Part shown: positions 48,466 through 61,259 of the stretch, one piece after another
Layout of the letters: the number at the start of each line of letters is the position of its first letter
How positions within the stretch are numbered: position 1 is the first letter of the stretch
From: Acytostelium subglobosum LB1
Lineage: Eukaryota > Evosea > Eumycetozoa > Acytosteliales > Acytosteliaceae
Assembly (NCBI RefSeq): GCF_000787575.1
Contig: NW_012236532.1
Location: 62,001 to 126,000 of the forward strand
Direction of reading: 5' to 3'
Length of the DNA: 64,000 bases
The notes under the pieces: generated by a model
Databases searched by the model: none
The model's input: the letters and a program-made list of their open reading frames with translations, nothing else
What the model was told of the DNA's origin: nothing
Translations under genes and position numbers: made by a program

Positions 48466-51400
48466 TCAAGACACAACAAAGTAGTCCCTGAGATTGTCTG
48501 ATTGGGCATCATCAGTGTTGATGAACCTGCGATAGAGTTGGACGATCAGTGTTGGATGTCGTTGTTCAAAGTATTGGAATGCTGATTGTTGTGAATCAAA
48601 GAATAATGTCTTCTTCTGAGCATCCTTGAACAGTTGATGATGGTGTTGTGTCGTGTTCCTGATGCATCGAATCAAGTCCTTTGAGCTGTTATAGTTATAT
48701 TGTGACTCTGTTGTCGTTGAATTGTGTGAGCCATGGATCAGTATGTTTGATTGATCGGATTGATGGAGTTATACTTACTTGATTGATCGAGAAGGGTGGA
48801 ATCGATGGATTTGTTCCAGTGATCAACGATAATAGTACTGAGGAATGAGTGTGGTTGGTTCTGGGTCGTGTGGAATACACAGGTGATGAACATGATCCTC
48901 TTGTTGATGTCCCAGAAGAATGGATGATTGATCACCATGTTGATCGTTGGTCGTGTCATTTGGTCTTTGGCAATCATCTGTGTGATGAGGTCGGTGGCAC
49001 ATGGTTGATCAGTGAGTTGTTGGATGTTGAACTGATCAAATATTATCTTTGACACTCTTAGAGGGAGATTGTCACCGAATGGATGACCACCATCAGTGAG
49101 GATGTAATACATCAAACATCCAAGTGAGAAGATATCGACAGAGTTGGTCTTTCGCTGGTTGTTGATGACCTCAGCTGGGTAATAGCCACCTTGACCACTT
49201 GGAGCATGAGTGAATGCGAATGATGTCTCAACGGACATCTTGCTCAGTCCCATGTCAGTGATGAACAGGTGGTTGTCTTTGAACAGGATGTTGCGAGGAT
49301 TGAGATCGTTGTGGATGATGTTGTTGTTGTGAAGGAATCGAACACCGTTGATGATGTCATTGATCAATTTTTGTTTGTTCATTGACTTGAACCTGTCCAT
49401 CTGAGTCTCGACCAACTCCTGAAGTGACATCTCACACAGTGATGTGGCAAAGTAGATGTAGTCCTCAGTATCCTCCATTCCAAAGAATCTCACCAAGTTG
49501 TCTGTTGCACTGGACATGGCTGTGAGTTGAATGAGTATGTCCACCTCATTGTTAATGAGTGTAGTGAATCCTTTGCGCATCTCCTTGACAGCCACCGGTA
49601 CCTTGTCGCACCACACACCCTTGTACACCAGAGTGCCATTGCTTCCACGTCCAATGATCATCTTCCTGCTGAACTTGAACTTTCCAACTGTCCTCTCATA
49701 ATGTTCCACATCGGAATGTTCTGTCTCCACCTCTTGAGTTTGAGTGGATTGTTGTTGTACTGTTGGTTGATGTTGTTTCTTCTTATTCTTCTTCTTCTTC
49801 TTCTTCTTTTGTGTATGCTGATCGGGTTGGTTTGGAGCTAGAGGACCATGACTTTGTTGATTGATTGGTGTCTGTGATGCTGGTGGCCCATTGTTCACTG
49901 TTGATGTTATTGATGACGCTGTAGTCTCTGCTACAAGTGTCACATGTTGTGGGACTTCCGTATCCTTCTTATTTGTCTTCCCAACACCTCCACCGCCTCC
50001 TCCTCCTTGTGAACCGGTTGGCCCGAGCAATTCCATCGATCGTAGATTTGACACCAACAACTTGATCTCTTCCTGTTCTTGAGGTGGTCGCAGCTTGAAG
50101 AGTGACTCTGTCTGTTTGGTGACCATGCTCACTCCATGCCTTGTGATGATGTGTTTGATCACGTCCAGTCTTCCAGCCAACACGTGAACATCCAGTAGAC
50201 TTCCCTGGTCAAACTGTGGCTGAACTCCAACAAATTCATATGCCTTGAAGAACGGGTATTGTTTGAACCATTCACGCCACTTGCGCATGTTGACAGTTAG
50301 TTTGTTGACTGGTGGGAGGCCGGGCACATTGAGCATGGTCTCAATATCATTGGGTGGGCACTTTAGTAGGACTGCGGCAAAGGGCATCTTTGTACCACTT
50401 TTGTAGAGTGGCCATGACGAGTCTTTGAACCTTAGGGAGAGTAGTTCACTCCTCACACCATGCGTGTAAATGGACAATACGAAGCTTATGTCGCAGATGT
50501 GATGAGTTGCTGGTGGGAAGAACCGTAGATAATCATTCAAGGAAACAGGCTCCGCTCCAAAGACTACCATCGCCACCGGGCTACAGAGAGTTGGGAGTTC
50601 ATGGCCATGTGGCTTGCGCTCTCGATACGTGATGCCAATTGACTTCATCCAAGTCAGTAGTTTGAGCTTGCCCGAGTATATGCACAAGTCTTCGATGCTG
50701 GGGAAGTGAGGAATCGATGAGTTGAACCCTGGTAGCTTCTTGCACTTGTTCAAAGCGAGGAGGTATCTATCAACATCCCTGTTGAACACATTGAAGTTCT
50801 GACCAAACCACCATAGCGGTCGTGAATGAGGGTTGCGCTTAAAGTAGCCAGGGTCGTTGTCCAACAGGTACTCCACGCATCGCGGTGATCTCGTGAACAA
50901 TAGTACATTGTCCAATGTTGATGGGTAGGTCCTGCCCATGTCAATGTTATCTGAATATACCAACTTGAACATCTCCAAGTTGTCCACGATGCCGGCAAAC
51001 TCTGACAGGGTGAAGCCTCGCCGGCAAGGGTCGAACGAGATGTGGCCGCTAGGTGGATTGTTGGGTCGGTATTGTGAAGCGAATGGTCGTAATATCACTG
51101 GAAGTTCTTGGGTCTCAGGTATTACTCTGCCAGTGTATGACCTGATCGTTGGTCGTACACTTAGTATCGTTCGGACATTGGATATGTCTTGCGGACTCAA
51201 CTTGTTCTCAAAGCAGAGCCACTTTAGTACATAGAATATCTCCTCATCGTTGACCTTGGAGAACATCAACATATGAGTGATCAACTTCAATCTTATATAT
51301 CCAGAATTCGATATCACATTGATCATCAAGTACGTCTTGAGCTCTGCGCTGAATGACTCCAACATTAACAATGACCTGTATAACATCCCAGTTATGAACC

Positions 51401-52311
51401 GTGGGGCGCTGGGGATTGAAGGGATTGTGTTAGTCATGTCACTTGTTTGAATGGGCAGGTACTTACAATAAAAGTTGATCAAAGCAAGCCAGCGCAGAGC
51501 CAAGTATGAAACGGTATAAATCATGAACACCAATGGATTGCATCGGGATGGCGCAATAGGCTTGGTAATCAGAATAGAGGGCACGGCCCATTATTATATC
51601 CGAACCCGCTTTATCCAAGATTGGTCCCAACTCTGGGAATCGTCCAAACTTGAATGATTCGCTCTGGAATGCGCCTATCTCTGGAAGATGGTCAGGTATT
51701 GTCTTGGTAGAATTATCAATTGGAGACAACTTAAAGTAGACCTGTCCACTTGGCACCGGGAGACGTGCCCAGTCGCGAAGAGTTGCCGCCAGATCAATTC
51801 TACTGTTGGTGTAGAACCCAAATGGCTTGTCCTCCAACGCGTCTGACTTGAAGAACATCGGACGATTAACATCCATTTGTACAAAGTGCGGCCAGCATCC
51901 TGCAGCCATCTGTTCAAATGAATTAACGCCAGTGAAAGTCCGTCTCTCGAGCAACAAGTCGACTAACTCAAAGTAATACTCCTCCTCCACCAATACTGAG
52001 CTGTCGTTATTGTTGTTATTGTTGGTGTCTGTACTCCACACAGTCCTGTCAATGAGTGCTTGTAGCGTGGCATTGGTTGTTATCTCTGTGATAAAGTCTG
52101 ATTGTGATACTTGTGTCACTGAGTAGTTGAGTGTGTCTGGGAAGTTGAACGTGGTGCATGTGAAGCAGCCGTAGAGGAAGTAATGTCCAGCTGGCAATGA
52201 TGGATGGACCATCATCTTGTGTGGTGCTGGGAACACATGCTTCTCAACAACCATTCTGAGCTTTGGTGTTGTCAATGGCTCTGCCTTCAACAAGTATATC
52301 AAGAATGACAT
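48466..52311 (-). CDS. irl-like D: N-terminal domain, ankyrin-like repeats, IRE1-type kinase and KEN RNase
   Basis: Exons 52311-51467, 51408-48779 and 48707-48466 (phases 2 and 1) give 1238 residues, frame intact. The N-terminal domain is nearly the same as that of A over the first 95 residues (MSFLIYLLKAEPLTT, KMMVHPSLPAGHYFLYGCF), and then the two diverge by indels. The middle region is followed by a Gly-rich run and a long Lys-rich run (KKKKKKNKKK), which may serve as a nuclear signal or RNA-binding patch. The kinase has VAVKEM, HNDLNPRN and DMG. The KEN exon is almost identical to those of A, E and F. The upstream 150 bp match those of A, so D and A are duplicates including their promoters. 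Confidence 0.85.
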
Positions 52312-52452
52312 CTAGTCATCAGGTAGTTGGGCCTGTTATTTATTTATATGTATATATCTGTTTGGAATGATCACTCACTGAGCACACCCATTCAATCATT
52401 CAAACAGTTTGATCATCACCAGACGTAAATATCTTTCCAACTTTGTGCAAAC

Positions 52453-52459
52453 GAACTTC
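52453..52459 (-). promoter_or_regulatory. GAAGTTC motif upstream of irl-like D
   Basis: Sense GAAGTTC 142 bp before the ATG of D, in TGAAGTTCGTTTG, the same extended form as before A. Confidence 0.35.
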
Positions 52460-52490
52460 ATTCTTCCAACAATCCGATGATCACTCACGA

Positions 52491-55400
52491 TCAAGATACA
52501 AAGTAGTCCTTGAGATTGTCAGATGATGCATCATCGGTGTTGATGAACCTGCGATAGAGTTGGACGATCAATGTTGGATGTCTTTGTTCAAAGTATTGGA
52601 ATGCTGATTGTTGTGAATCAAAGAATAATGTCTTCTTCTGAGCATCCTTGAACAGTTGATGATGGTGTTGTGTCGTGTTCCTGATGCATCGAATCAAGTC
52701 CTTCGCACTGTTATAGTTGTATTGTGACTCTGTTGTCATTATGTGATTCTGTTAGTTCCATGGAGTTGATTGAGTGAGCGAGGAGTGGACACGTACCGAG
52801 TTGATCCAAAAGCCTGGAATCGATGGACTTGTTCCATTGATTGACAATGACTTTGTTGAGGTATGAGTGTGGTTGGTTCTGGATGGTCTGGAACACTCGA
52901 TTGATGAACATGATCCTCTTGTTGATGTCCCAGAAGAATGGATGATTGATCACCATGTTGATCGTTGGTCGTGACGATGAATCGAGTGATATCATTTGTT
53001 TGATGAGGTCCGTTACACATGGTTGATCGGTGAGTTGATTGATGTTAAACTCATTGTGAAGTATCTTGAATGCTCGGATGTGCTGATTGTCACCGAACGG
53101 ATGACCACCATCAGTGAGGATGTAATACATCAAACATCCGAGTGCAAAGATATCGACAGAGTTGGTCTTGCGCTGGTTGTTGATGACCTCAGCTGGGAAA
53201 TAGCCACCTTGACCACTTGGAGCATGAGTGAATGCGAATGATGTCTCAACGGACATCTTGCTCAGTCCCATGTCAGTGATGAACAGGTGGTTGTCTTTGA
53301 ACAGAATGTTGCGAGGATTGAGATCGTTGTGGATGATGTTGTTGTTGTGAAGGAATCGGACGCCATTCACAATGTCATTGATCAATGTCTGTTCGTCCAA
53401 TGACTTGAACCTGTCAATATGAGCCTCGACCAACTCTTGAAGTGACATCTCACACAGTGATGTGGCCAAGTAAAAGTAATCATCATTCTCTTCCATTCCA
53501 AAGAATCTCACCAAGTTGTCTGTCACACTAGCCAATGCCGTGAGTTGAATGAGAATCTCAACCTCCTTATCGATAAGCGTGTTGAACTCCTTGTTCATCT
53601 GTTTGATTGCCACNGGCACCTTGTCACACCACACACCCTTGTACACCAGAGTGCCATTGCTTCCACGTCCAATGATCGTCTTCCTGCTGAACTTGAACTT
53701 GCCAACTGTTCGCTCGTACTGTTCAATTTGGATAACTGGTGGCGGCGGTTGGATTGATGAATAAGTGGTCGAGGTAGTTATTATTGATTGGGCTTGTGAT
53801 TGAATGTGTGTATCCGCCAATGAGTCGACTACAACCTCGATATCTTCCTTCTTTGTTTGGTCCATTGTGGTCGCATCATCATTTTGTAAAGGTAGACTCT
53901 GAGATTGAGCGTGTGATAGGGTTGCCTTGGTCTTGCCAGTCTTCTTCTTGGATGATGACAACGACTTTCCACCACCGCCACGTATCTTGGTATCCAATCC
54001 CATGATCAACCGATGATCAGCCACCAATGACTTTATCACCTTCTGTTCCGCCTGAGACCTTTTCTGAATGAGTGTCTCTGTCTGCTTGGTGATCCACTGC
54101 ACACCATACGTTGAGATGAGATGTTTGATTGCCTTGATTGATCCAACCATTAGGTATACATCCAATAGCGTGCCAGTCTCAAAGTCGGGTTTAGCTACTT
54201 TGATCCCCTTTGGTAGAAACTCATACCAGTGAATCATGTTGATCACCATCTTGTCCACCAGGGGTAGTCCTGGCAAGTTGAGCATAGTCACAAAGTCCTC
54301 GATGTCCATAATCTTATAAATGAGTGAGACAAATGGTATCTTGGTGCCGCGCAAGTATAGTGGCCATGACGAGTCCTTGAACCTAATGGTATATAGAGGA
54401 TACACTCTGAATCCAAATAAGTTCACTGAGTCAATGATCAATCTGTCGCTGACATGATGGCTGGCCTGTGTGAAACATTGATGGTAGTCCTTCAGAAGTG
54501 CTGGGGCCATGGCTGTGATGATTATTCCCAGAGCGCTGCAACAATCTGGCAACTCGGCACAGTGTGGCTCTCGCACTTGGATGTTGATTCCATGTGCCTT
54601 AATCGTGTTGTAAAGGCTGTATTTTGCATTGATTATGCACAAGTCTTCGATCGTTGGGAAGTGGGGTATCTTGGAGCTGAAACCTGGCATCTTCTTCAGT
54701 CTGGCAATCACTCGAAGGAACTCGGCCATATCCCTCTCCTTATCCGGACCATTCAAACTGAAGTTATGTGCCAAGGACCAGAGAGGACGGGCCTCCGGGT
54801 TGCGCTCAAAGTAGTGTGGGTTTCTATCAATGAGCAGCTCGGCACCATAGGTGATGATGGGAAATCGCAGTAATGTATCCATTGTGGTTGGGAATGGCTC
54901 GCCAGTGTATGATGATCCTACAGTAATCTCAAGAATACCATTATTTTCAACGTAGCAAGCCAACTCTGCCAGTGACATATTGTACGTTGGATGTTTGGAC
55001 GACTCGTTAGGAGGATATTGTGATCCAAAGTTTGATACATGGATACCGCTCATTGGTGGAATCCTGATTGGACGTCTGATCAATAGAAGATTTGGTCGAC
55101 CATGGATTATATTTTCCATGATATTCCAAGTATGGTCCCTCAATGACTGATCGTTGTCAATGCAGATCCATTTGAGGATGTGGAAGATGGTTTCGTCTGG
55201 GATTGAATGATACATGATCATATGATAGACAAACTTCAAAGTTTGCTCAACTCCAGAATTTCTTGCAATGCTATTGATGATGGTCAATGCCTGTCTTGAT
55301 GGCGCCAACTGTGTGAACGATTGTATAAAGTCCATTCGAAGTTTGGCTGTCTTTGGTTGTAGGCTGGATAGGTCGATGTGTCAATAAACCAATCAGTAAA

Positions 55401-56287
55401 TCAGAGTTGATGACCGGGGCCACTTACATATGGAAAGGAAAGATTGAAGTTAAACGACTAATGGAGTTGATTGCTTTGGTGTATAGTTGGAGCGATAGGT
55501 CCACGGTAGACGCTCCATCAACAGTTGGAAGTGAACAGTATGATCGTGTGTCTTTGTATATGTTCTGACCATTCATGTCAAATCCAAGATAGTCAATGTA
55601 GTCACTAATGTCTCGATGCTCTGTGCATCCAATAGCATCGGATAAGCAGTCTTGGGTGTTTGTTTCCGCCTGGTCAGCAAAGAACAAATGAAACAAATGT
55701 CCTGGAGGAGGGGCAATTGGTTGTCCAATCGCAACCTGGTCCCAGAGTGGCGTGTCAGGATGTTCATCATTGACAAATACACTGTAGTCCAAACAGAATC
55801 CAAATGGTTGGTGAGCTGGATCGTTGGATCGTACGAACAATGGTCTGTTGGCATCGATTGTCACAAGTTTGCGACTACCTCTTGCTGCACCATCTTCTAA
55901 AAATTGATCGACAAAGGGCATACAGTTCGGTGTAAATCGATTGTTGTTGTTGTAGAAGGTGTAGACACTAGTGGACTCATCGCCTTTATGGACCTCCGAG
56001 GTATTCCTCTCGATTATGGCCTGTGCTGTGGCATTGGTCGTTATCTCGGTGATAAAGTCCTCTTGAGTAACTTCGGTAGCTGTGTAGTTGGCATATTGTT
56101 TTTTGATATGTTTGTTGAAGTTGAACAGGGTGCCGGGGAAGCAGCCATAGAGGTAGTAATGTCCTGGTGGCAATGATGGATGGACTATCGTGTGACATGG
56201 CAATGGGAAGACACAATCATAGAGCATCGTCTCAAAGTCGGTGGCATTCATTGGCTCAGCCTTCAACAAGTAGACCAAGAATGACAT
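52491..56287 (-). CDS. irl-like E: N-terminal domain, ankyrin-like repeats, IRE1-type kinase and KEN RNase
   Basis: Exons 56287-55428, 55363-52797 and 52729-52491 (phases 2 and 1; donor of intron 2 is GTACGT) give 1221 residues. An N at 53614 lies in the third position of a Pro codon next to the kinase VAIK motif and does not change the protein. The N-terminal domain has VHPSLPPGHYYLYGCFPG and is clearly diverged from A/D and B/C. The kinase keeps VAIKQM, HNDLNPRN and DMG, and the KEN domain IRNTTQHHHQL. The linker is shorter than in D and F, with a Gly/Ser/Lys patch. The frame is open throughout. Confidence 0.85.
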
Positions 56288-56440
56288 CCTATCATATATT
56301 ATATAACTCTATATATCTCTTGTTTTAAACTATGTGATCAGTTGGTATAAGATAGAGTGTGAGTAAGTGTGACTGATCAATCTCACTCACACCATGATCA
56401 TTCACACTCTCCAACCCACTACCCACTAACATACCATGGC

Positions 56441-56447
56441 GAACTTC
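56441..56447 (-). promoter_or_regulatory. GAAGTTC motif upstream of irl-like E
   Basis: Sense GAAGTTC 154 bp before the ATG of E and about 20 bp past the stop codon of F, in GTGATTGAAGTTC. This short spacer also shares AATAAAGTG with the A-B spacer. Confidence 0.35.
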
Positions 56448-56467
56448 AATCACACTTTATTGAGTGA

Positions 56468-59400
56468 TTAGGACGAGGTGGACACAACAAAGTAGTCCTT
56501 GAGATTGTCTGATTGGGCATCATCAGTGTTGATGAACCTGCGATAGAGTTGGACGATCAGTGTTGGATGTCGTTGTTCAAAGTATTGGAATGCTGATTGT
56601 TGTGAATCAAAGAATAATGTCTTCTTCTGAGCATCCTTGAACAGTTGATGATGGTGTTGTGTCGTGTTCCTGATGCATCGAATCAAGTCCTTAGTGCTAT
56701 TATAGTTATATTGTGACTCTGTTGTCATCATGTGATGAGTGAGTTAGTATGTTTGATTGATCGAGTTGATTGAATGAATGATTTAATGAACATACCAAGT
56801 TGATCTAGCAGCCTGGAATCAACTGTCTTGTTCCAATGCTCAACTACTATCTTGGTGGTGTCGTTGCTTAGGTAGGAGTGTGGTTGGTTCTGGATGGTCT
56901 GGAACACTCGGATGATGAACATGATCTTCTTGTTGATGTCCCAAAAGAATGGATGATGGACAACTGATTCGATTGATGGACGCATTGTGGAATCATGTGC
57001 AATCATCTGTGTGATCAAGTCTGTTGCGTAGTCATCCATGAGTTGGTGAAGGTCGAATTGGTTGTCAATGATCTTTGATACACGTCGATGGATGTTGTCA
57101 CCGAATGGATGTCCACCCTCTGTGAGTATGAAGTGGATCAGACATCCGAGTGAGAAGATGTCGACAGAGTTGGTCTTGCGCTGGTCGGTGATGACCTCAG
57201 CGGGGAAGTAACCACCTTGACCACTTGGCATGTGAGTGAATGCGAATGACGTCTCCACGGACATTCTACTCAGTCCCATGTCAGTGATGAACAGGTGATT
57301 GTCTTTGAACAGGATGTTGCGAGGATTGAGGTCGTTGTGGATGATCCTGTTACTGTGGAGGAATTGGACGCCAGACACAATGTCGTTGATCAGTGAGCGC
57401 TTGGTCAACGATTGGAATCGTGTCTTGTGAGCCTCCACCAACTCTTGAAGTGACATCTCACACAGTGATGTCGCCAAGTAGATGTAGTCCTCGGTCTCTT
57501 CCTTGCCAAAGAATCTCACCAAGTTGTCAGAGTTTGACATGGCGGTCAGCTGGATGAGGATGTCCACCTCCTTTTCGATGAGTGTGTTGAATCCTTTGCG
57601 CATCTCCTTGATAGCCACAGGCACCTTGTCACACCACACACCCTTGTACACCAGAGTGCCATTGCTTCCTCGTCCAATGATCAACTTCTTGCTAAACTTG
57701 AACTTGCCTACTGTTCGATCATATACATCTTGCTCAACAGCGACAGGGGTTGGCTTCGCTGGTGCTGGAGTTGGTTCTACAACTGGTGTTGTTGGTGTTG
57801 TTGGTGGCGTTGGTGTTGGGGCAACTGCTGTTATTGGGGTCGAGGGAATCACGGGTACTTGTTGTGGTGCTGGCTTGGGACTGGCCTTCTGTTGTTGTGC
57901 CGGCTGTTTCTTCTTTTGATTCTTACTCTGAGGAGCTAGCTTTGATTGTGTCGGTGTTGGTGATGGTGTTGGTGTTGGTGTTGTTGCGGCTGTGGTAGTA
58001 GTCGATGTTGGTGTCGCTGTTGTGGTGGTTGTTGTTGTCGTCGTCGTTGGTGTTGTGGTAGGTGGTGTGTCCTGCTGGTGTGTGCTTTGTAGCTGAGTCG
58101 GCTCGGCTGATATCGGTTCAGCCGTGTTGGTATCCACATTGAGGCTCGCCATTTCCTTCTGTACATCAACTGTGTTGTTGTTGAGGATCTGAGCATTGTC
58201 CTCCACGGGGACAACAGCTTCGACAACGCCTTCATCATTTCCATCGACAACGTCATCTCCATCCGACATATCAGCATCTTGCTCGGTCGCAGAAACTGGT
58301 ATCTTGCTAGCACTGTCTTGTTGTTGCAGCAGCTGTGCCTTCTTCTTCTTGGCAGCCCTCTTCTTTGAATTCTTTGACTTTCCGCCGCTTGCAGCTGTAC
58401 CACCACCAGATGGCTTGTCCTTGCCCAACAGTAATGAAAGGTCTGAGAGTAGCTTGGTGATCTTCTTCCTCTCGTCTTCACTGCGCTCACGTATGAGCAT
58501 CCTTGTCTGATCGGTCGCATAGATGCTGTACTTGGTGAGCATCTGCATGATTTGATCGAGCTTACCAAAGATCATGAAGATGTCCAGAAGGTTGGCCTGT
58601 TGGATCGTGGCCAGGAAGGGGAAGTATGCCGCGCTGAACCTCTTGTCAAACAGTTTGTTGGCGTACGATAGCCATTGTTGGAAGTTGAAGACGAGCTTGT
58701 CGAGCGTGGGCATATTGGGCTGGCTCAGCAGCAGGTCGATGTTGGGGCACCACAGGGCAAATGAGACGAATGGTATCTTGGTGTCGTGGAGGTAGAGCGG
58801 CCACGAGGAGTTGGCGAACCGCATGTTGAGCACCTCCTTCAGTATTGGCGCGCTGTTCTTGTTGATGCATCGAATGAGGATTGAGTCGCAGACGTGTATC
58901 TTGGCGGTGGCGGTGTAGAGTCCGCGCGCACGGAACTCAATCAGTGTGCCTTGGTCGTTGATTCCCTTGTCAATGAGCAGGCCGAGCGGCGAGCAGATGT
59001 CAGGGTACTCGGGCGAGTGCGGTGTCCTCTCCTGTACAGGAATGTTGTTGGTGGTGAGGTACCTGAGCAGGTCCATCTTGCCGTGCACGGCACAAGAGTC
59101 CTCGAGGTCGGGCAAGTGCGGGATGCCGATTTTGAAGCCAGGGTACTTGCGATGCTTGAATGGCACAAGATCAGTGTGCCTGCGATTGTGAGCCAACGAC
59201 CAAAGCGGGTGGACCGATGGGTTCCTGACCAAGTAGTTCTCGTCCAACTCAAGCAGAGCGTCAAAGCACAAGGCGCGCCTTGACAACTGCAGTATGACAT
59301 CGCATGTGGTTGGGAAGACTGCGTCTGTCTCTACATTGGGCTTGTACAGCACCTTGAACATCTCGTCGTTGTCATTGGCGGCGGCAAAGTGTGGCAGCGT

Positions 59401-60677
59401 CAGTCTAAAGTCGTTGAAGTTTGCTGGATACATGTTGGTGCTCGAAAAGACAGTGGACATGCCTGATATTGGGTAGCTGAATGGCTGTGCGATCTTCATG
59501 ATGTCGGGGTATGTCTGCAGGACGTTCCTGACGAACTGTACACGGTTGTCATCGCCTCGACTATCATCAAAGCACAACCACTTGACCACATGATAGTACG
59601 TCGAGCCTGACAACTCAATGAATAGCAATGACCTATCCATCATATACCAGAACTCTCTTGCGTATCCCTTATTCCTTTGCGTGTACTTGTATATCGACAT
59701 GATTGTTCCAACGCCAAACTCTGCCGGGTCAATGATCCCAACACGCCAACAACGATCCATATTAAACTCCTCATCTCGTTGACTATTGATGTGATTGATT
59801 GATTGAGCGAGAGAGTGAGTGAGTGAGAGAGCGAGTGAGTGGGCAGATGGAAGAGAGATACTTACAAGTTGAATGGATATTGGCCACCGAAATGCTTCAT
59901 CATCGCTCTGACATTGTCGTCATAGTGGTCCTCATCAGGCTCGTAGAGATCAAAGTAGGAGATGATGTAGTCGATCTCATCAAAGTCGTCGTGTAGGATG
60001 CCATGACCAAACTTTTGTACCAATTTCCTTGTCTCATCTTCGTGCATCTCTGGGTCTGGCGGCCAGGCGTAGTCATCCTCCTCAGGCAGCACGTCGGGAT
60101 GTGCCATGACGGTGAACACCTCCCCCGGCCGAATGAGCAGCTTGCCAGAGCCGTCGCGTATTGGCTTGCTTCTGTCGACCAGCACCAAAGCATTCCTGTT
60201 AAACTTGAAGCCACCCTGGGCCTCATTGATATCGTTTGATGCTAGGAACAGGGGCTGGTCCTGACGCACGCGATACAACAGCTCCTCGCGTCCCACCGTC
60301 ACCAGCTTGGCGTAGGATGTGATGCCCTTGAGTGATCGCTTCTCCAGAGCAAAGGGACTGTTGCCAAAGAAGAAGTACTCGTCGCCGGCGATGGGAGGGT
60401 ACACAGCTCTGCTGTTGATGCTCTCCAATGATGACTTTAAGATGATCGCGTCAAAGTCCTCCTCTGTCACTGGCGTCACGGTGTAGGGCAGCTTGCCAAA
60501 GTTGAACACAGTATGTTTGAAGCAGCCGTAGAGCAAGTAGTTTCCAGGTGGCAATGCTGGATGTACCAATATATTCGAAGGTCTTGGTGTGATTGCCTTT
60601 GCTGCAAGCAATGACTCCTCCAACGATTGAATAGACTTTGGTTCAGGAGTAGTCAAGAGAAATATCAAGAATCCCAT
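56468..60677 (-). CDS. irl-like F: N-terminal domain, ankyrin-like repeats, Thr/Pro linker, IRE1-type kinase and KEN RNase
   Basis: Exons 60677-59866, 59782-56796 and 56718-56468 (phases 2 and 1) give 1349 residues, the longest member. The N-terminal domain is the most diverged (MGFLIFLLTTPEPKS) but keeps VHPALPPGNYLLYGCF. The middle region is diverged too. The linker is long and repetitive: a Lys-rich patch (KKRAAKKKKAQ), an acidic stretch, then Thr/Pro tracts. The kinase (VAIKEM, HNDLNPRN, DMG) and the KEN exon are close to the others. The KEN exon matches that of A and ends in the same VVSTSS. F is first in the minus-strand array and marks the right edge of the cluster. Confidence 0.85.
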
Positions 60678-61259
60678 TGTTTGTTTGTTTGATCGTTCGT
60701 TCGTTCGTTCGTTTGTTTGATCGTTCGTTATATTGTCGTTCGTTTATCTGTTGGCTACTTGTAGTATGTTACATGTATGCTATATTCATATATAGTTATA
60801 TATTATCTGTTGATGATATCTTAGATTGAGATGAATGATTTGCAAAAGTGAACAAAATGCTCTTTTTGACAAAGCTTCCAAACGGATGAACTTCTGATGT
60901 TTCTGACCATTTTTCAAGTTTACTGATTTTACTTATACTTTAAAGATAGTTTGTATACAAATAATAATAATATTAATATATATTCCTAGGATAGGAGATA
61001 TTATTCAAATATGGTATATATCAATATTTGGAACTGATGTTCACGTGATCAATGTCAATTCGAAATTTCCACCCTTTGGAACATGGTCAATCAAGGACCC
61101 GATTTTTTCCCATTAATTAAAAGTGTCCTTTGTGTGTGTGTTTGCCTCTCTTCAACAAGTAGCTAGTGATCACACAAGTACACTCGACTGGCTGATTGAT
61201 CATCAGGATACTTCAAACTCATTCACACGCACTCATTCACACACACAAACAATCACACA
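60678..61259. other. Divergent upstream region of irl-like F and the mitochondrial carrier
   Basis: 582 bp. A GTTC/GTTT tetranucleotide repeat (about 60680-60729) forms the leader of F. A sense GAAGTTC for F lies at 60888-60894. CA-rich repeats precede the carrier gene. No other gene is seen. This is the second proposed inversion breakpoint. Confidence 0.5.
60888..60894 (-). promoter_or_regulatory. GAAGTTC motif upstream of irl-like F
   Basis: Sense GAAGTTC 211 bp before the ATG of F, in CAGAAGTTCATCC. The surrounding sequence differs from the other five, so this copy is not explained by simple recent duplication of the whole promoter. Confidence 0.35.
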
